A stretch of 64,000 bases of DNA, from positions 124,001-188,000 of the forward strand of contig NZ_JAIQZJ010000012.1 in assembly GCF_020073815.1 (NCBI RefSeq), read 5' to 3'. Position numbers and translations under genes: made by a program. Position 1 is the first letter of the stretch, and every line of letters starts with the position of its first letter. Below the pieces are notes generated by a model. The model saw only the letters and a list, made by a program, of their open reading frames with translations. It did not search any database and was not told the origin of the DNA. This document shows positions 60,740 through 64,000 of the stretch, one piece after another. Origin of the DNA: Nocardioides mangrovi (GTDB lineage: Bacteria > Actinomycetota > Actinomycetes > Propionibacteriales > Nocardioidaceae).

Positions 60740-62392
60740 ATGACCGATCAGAGGAGCGTGGAGGGCGGGCTGGACGAGCCCACCGAGCTCGAGCCCGAGC
60801 AGGGCTCGCTCGACCTCGCGGCCCCGGAGGACACCTGGACGGCCACGGACTGGGAGCGCGAGGCGGCTGCGGTGCTCCGCAAGTCCAAGCGCCTCAAGGA
60901 CGACGACGCCGACGAGCTGGTCTGGGCCAAGCTGACCCGCAGGACGCTGGACGGCATCGAGGTCACGCCGCTCGGGACGCCCGCGCTGCTGGACGACCTC
61001 GAGACCAGCGGCCGACCGACGCGGCAGGGCGACTGGGACATCCGGGCGTACGTCGACGGCCGCGACGCGCGGCTCGCCCACGAGGAGGCGCTGGTCGACC
61101 TCGACGGCGGTGTCACCAGCCTCTGGCTGGCCGGTGGGACCGACTACGCGGTCGCCCTCGACGGCGTCCTCGTCGACCTCGCTCCCGTCGTCCTCGACGG
61201 CGGCGACCCCGACGCCTTTCTGCAGTACGTCGGCGACCGCGAGCTCCACCCCGGCACCAACCTCGGCGTCCCCGCGTCGGAGGCCACCGCGGAGCTCGGC
61301 CGGAAGGCCTGGCAGCGAGGCATCCGCGCCTTCGTGATCGACGCGAGCACGATCCACGACCAGGGCGCGAGCGACGGCCAGGAGCTCGCCTGGTCGATGG
61401 CCGAGGCGGCGTCGTACCTCCGTCGTCTCACCGAGGCCGGCATGACGGTCGACGAGGCCGCAGGGCTGGTGGAGTTCCGCTACGCCGCGACCGACGAGCA
61501 GTTCCCGACGATCGCCAAGCTGCGCGCGGCCCGTCGTCTCTGGAGCCGCGTGCTCGAGATGTCCCAGGGTGCAGGCGAGATGACGCAGCACGCCGTCACC
61601 AGCCGCCCGATGATGAGCAGGTACGACCCCTGGGTGAACATGCTCCGCACCACCGTCGCGGCCTTCGCCGCCGGCGTCGGGGGAGCGGACAGCGTCACGG
61701 TGCTGCCGTTCGACGGCCCGCTCGGGCGGCCGGACGCGTTCGGCCGCCGGATCGCCCGCAACACCAGCCACCTCCTCATCGACGAGGCCCACGTCGCACA
61801 CGTCGCCGACCCGGCCGGTGGCTCGTACGCCGTCGAGAAGCTGACCGACGACCTCGCCCGTGCCGCCTGGGAGCTCTTCGGCCGCCTCGACGACGGCGCC
61901 GATCTCGCGGCCGAGATCGCGAAGACCGTCGAGAAGCGCGAGCGCCAGATCGCCACGCGGAAGCGCCCGATCACCGGCCTCACGGAGTTCCCCCACCTCG
62001 CCGAGGAGCTGCCCGTCCGCGAGGGCGAGCCGGACCCGGTCCGCCGCTACGGCGCGAGCTTCGAGGCGCTGCGCGACGCGCCCGCCGCGACCCCGGTCCA
62101 CCTGGCCACGCTCGGCACGGTCGCCCAGCACACCGCCCGCGCGACCTTCGCGACCAACCTCCTCGCCGCCGGCGGCATCGCGGTCACGACGGAGGCCGGT
62201 CGGGTCGTCTGCGTGGCCGGCACCGACGCGGCGTACGACGAGCAGGGCGCCGAGGTCGCCGCCGAGCTCCGCACGAACGGCGCGGAGTGGGTGATCGTCG
62301 CCGGCCAGCCCCGCGACTGGGCCGACGACTCCTGCGCGATGGGCGTCGACGCCCTGGACTTCCTGACCCGCACGAGGGAGAAGCTGGCATGA
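60740..62392 (+). CDS. mutA: methylmalonyl-CoA mutase small subunit
   Basis: The 550-residue protein is the catalytically silent partner of MutB in the heterodimeric B12-dependent mutase that joins propionyl-CoA breakdown to succinyl-CoA. It has the TIM-barrel part (WTATDWEREAAAVLRKSKRL, SRYDPWVNMLRTTVAAFAAG, VADPAGGSYAVEKLTDDLA) and a degenerate C-terminal B12-binding-like domain without the D-x-H-x-x-G cobalamin motif. It acts with SucCD in this window. The stop overlaps the mutB ATG by four bases. Confidence 0.94.
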   Translation: MTDQRSVEGGLDEPTELEPEQGSLDLAAPEDTWTATDWEREAAAVLRKSKRLKDDDADELVWAKLTRRTLDGIEVTPLGTPALLDDLETSGRPTRQGDWDIRAYVDGRDARLAHEEALVDLDGGVTSLWLAGGTDYAVALDGVLVDLAPVVLDGGDPDAFLQYVGDRELHPGTNLGVPASEATAELGRKAWQRGIRAFVIDASTIHDQGASDGQELAWSMAEAASYLRRLTEAGMTVDEAAGLVEFRYAATDEQFPTIAKLRAARRLWSRVLEMSQGAGEMTQHAVTSRPMMSRYDPWVNMLRTTVAAFAAGVGGADSVTVLPFDGPLGRPDAFGRRIARNTSHLLIDEAHVAHVADPAGGSYAVEKLTDDLARAAWELFGRLDDGADLAAEIAKTVEKRERQIATRKRPITGLTEFPHLAEELPVREGEPDPVRRYGASFEALRDAPAATPVHLATLGTVAQHTARATFATNLLAAGGIAVTTEAGRVVCVAGTDAAYDEQGAEVAAELRTNGAEWVIVAGQPRDWADDSCAMGVDALDFLTRTREKLA

Positions 62393-64000
62393 GCGTCCCG
62401 AAGTCCTTCAGTGGCGAGCCCTGGATGTCCCCCGAGGGCATCGAGATCAAGCCGATGTACGGCCCCGAGGACATCGCCGGCCTCGACGCGCTCGGCACCT
62501 TCCCGGGCCTGAGCCCCTTCCTGCGCGGGCCCTACCCGACGATGTACACGACGCAGCCGTGGACGATCCGGCAGTACGCCGGCTTCTCGACCGCCGAGGA
62601 GTCCAACGCCTTCTACCGCCGCAACCTCGCGGCCGGCCAGAAGGGCCTGAGCGTCGCGTTCGACCTGGCGACCCACCGCGGCTACGACTCCGACCACCCG
62701 CGGGTGCGTGGCGACGTCGGCATGGCGGGCGTGGCGATCGACTCGATCTACGACGCCCGCACGCTCTTCGACGGCATCCCGCTGGACCAGATGTCGGTGT
62801 CGATGACCATGAATGGCGCCGTACTCCCCGTCCTGGCCCTTTACATCGCGGCGGCCGAGGAGCAGGGGGTGAAGCCGGAGCAGCTCGCGGGGACCATCCA
62901 GAACGACATCCTCAAGGAGTTCATGGTCCGCAACACCTACATCTACCCGCCGGCCCCGAGCATGCGGATCATCAGCGACATCTTCCAGTACACCTCGCAG
63001 AAGATGCCGCGCTTCAACTCGATCTCGATCTCCGGCTACCACATCCAGGAGGCCGGGGCGACCAACGACCTCGAGCTCGCCTACACGCTGGCCGACGGCG
63101 TCGAGTACATCCGCGCCGGCCTCGACGCCGGCCTGACGATCGACCAGTTCGCTCCCCGGCTGTCCTTCTTCTGGGCCATCGGCATGAACTTCTTCATGGA
63201 GGTCGCGAAGATGCGCGCGGCCCGCGCGCTGTGGTCGCGGCTGGTGCGCCAGTTCGACCCGCAGAACCCCAAGTCGCTCAGCCTCCGCACGCACTCCCAG
63301 ACCTCCGGCTGGTCGCTGACCGCGCAGGACGTCTTCAACAACGTGCAGCGCACCGCGATCGAGGCGATGGCCGCGACCCAGGGCCACACCCAGTCGCTGC
63401 ACACCAACGCCCTCGACGAGGCGATCGCGCTGCCGACCGACTTCTCCGCGCGGATCGCCCGCAACACCCAGCTGCTGCTCCAGCAGGAGAGCGGTACGAC
63501 GGGGACGATCGACCCGTGGGCCGGCAGCTACTACGTCGAGCGGCTGACCCACGACCTCGCGGAGCGCGCCTGGGCGCACATCCAGGAGGCCGAGGCGGCC
63601 GGCGGCATGGCGGCCGCGATCGAGCAGGGCATCCCGAAGATGCGCATCGAGGAGGCCGCCGCCCGCACCCAGGCCCGGATCGACTCCGGCGCCCAGAAGG
63701 TCATCGGCGTCAACACGTTCCGGCTCGCCGCCGAGGACAAGCTCGACGTCCTCAAGGTCGACAACGACGACGTCTACCGCCAGCAGATCGCCAAGCTGGA
63801 GCGGCTCCGTGCCGAGCGGAACGACGACGACGTCCGCAGTGCCCTCGAGGCGCTCACGCGCTCGGCCGAGCAGGGCGCCAGCAAGGGCTCGCTCGACGGC
63901 AACCTCCTGGCCCTCGCGGTCGACGCGGCCCGGGCCAAGGCGACGGTCGGCGAGATCTCCGAGGCGCTGGAGAAGGTCTACGGCCGGCACCAGGCCGTGA
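62389..64000 (+). CDS. mutB: methylmalonyl-CoA mutase large subunit, 3' end outside window
   Basis: The first 537 residues are present. They show the substrate-binding barrel (GPYPTMYTTQPWTIRQYAGF, SVAFDLATHRGYDSDHP, MTMNGAVLP, QNDILKEFMVRNTYIYPP, RTHSQTSGWSLTAQDVFNN, HTNALDEAIALPTDFSARIA). The active-site tyrosine of the YTTQPW segment and the histidine in ISGYHIQEAG are in place. The C-terminal cobalamin-binding domain lies beyond the window edge. It is translationally coupled to mutA. Confidence 0.95.
   Translation, partial: MSVPKSFSGEPWMSPEGIEIKPMYGPEDIAGLDALGTFPGLSPFLRGPYPTMYTTQPWTIRQYAGFSTAEESNAFYRRNLAAGQKGLSVAFDLATHRGYDSDHPRVRGDVGMAGVAIDSIYDARTLFDGIPLDQMSVSMTMNGAVLPVLALYIAAAEEQGVKPEQLAGTIQNDILKEFMVRNTYIYPPAPSMRIISDIFQYTSQKMPRFNSISISGYHIQEAGATNDLELAYTLADGVEYIRAGLDAGLTIDQFAPRLSFFWAIGMNFFMEVAKMRAARALWSRLVRQFDPQNPKSLSLRTHSQTSGWSLTAQDVFNNVQRTAIEAMAATQGHTQSLHTNALDEAIALPTDFSARIARNTQLLLQQESGTTGTIDPWAGSYYVERLTHDLAERAWAHIQEAEAAGGMAAAIEQGIPKMRIEEAAARTQARIDSGAQKVIGVNTFRLAAEDKLDVLKVDNDDVYRQQIAKLERLRAERNDDDVRSALEALTRSAEQGASKGSLDGNLLALAVDAARAKATVGEISEALEKVYGRHQAV

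Overview
The window is high-GC, gene-dense actinobacterial chromosome. Gene content and order (a PcrA - M23 peptidase - SucCD - PerM-like - PurN - PurH block in the order known from Mycobacterium, monomeric isocitrate dehydrogenase, DUF222/HNH proteins, frequent GTG starts, apparently leaderless genes) together with a chemotaxis cluster point to a motile member of the Nocardioidaceae, probably Nocardioides. The genus is an inference from gene content. I see no rRNA, tRNA, CRISPR array or intact insertion sequence.

Layout. 1-3658: envelope-stress set, with a PspC/LiaF-like protein divergent from a PspC-fused histidine kinase and its LuxR-type response regulator. 3659-5663: palindromic repeats, a frameshifted DUF222/HNH gene and a GNAT-like gene. 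5673-7976: SulP anion transporter and MerR regulator sharing a perfect 30-bp palindromic operator-promoter, then a small membrane protein. 8010-18818: chemotaxis cluster cheA-cheW-mcp-mcp-unknown-cheB-cheR-cheY-cheX-like-cheY-CheX-like remnant. A third mcp lies at 41225-42850. Several of these units are preceded by a FliA (sigma-28)-like promoter motif. 18864-24850: pcrA, M23 peptidase, sucCD. 24851-30622: an apparent accessory insertion within that conserved order. It holds a broken lipoprotein, an SOS-boxed DUF222/HNH gene, an ECF sigma factor with a separate membrane sensor, and a large protein that fuses the same two parts in one chain. 30715-35461: PerM-like protein, purN, a ZTP riboswitch, purH, folD, DUF3017. 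35521-41109: mdh, lipoprotein, aquaporin, icd, small membrane-anchored protein. 43053-47146: MFS transporter, trpS, 2'-5' RNA ligase-like protein, YihY/BrkB, SCO4848-like protein. 47244-51928: two secreted ELWxxDGT-repeat proteins flanking a TIGR03032-type gene. 51940-60207: two different succinate dehydrogenases, a B-type sdhCAB on the minus strand and a mycobacterial Sdh1-like set on the plus strand, with a glycosyltransferase between them. 60212-64000: small membrane protein, a four-unit repeat element, then mutA and the start of mutB.

Functionally the window is rich in TCA-cycle and propionate-linked carbon metabolism (sucCD, mdh, icd, two Sdh, methylmalonyl-CoA mutase), one-carbon and purine synthesis under ZTP control, and signal transduction. 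The observations I rate highest are the sigma-factor/sensor fusion beside its split sister, the FliA-like motif linking both chemotaxis loci, the shared upstream motif of the two ELWxxDGT genes, the unknown protein inside the chemotaxis cluster, and the four-unit repeat at 60549-60647.
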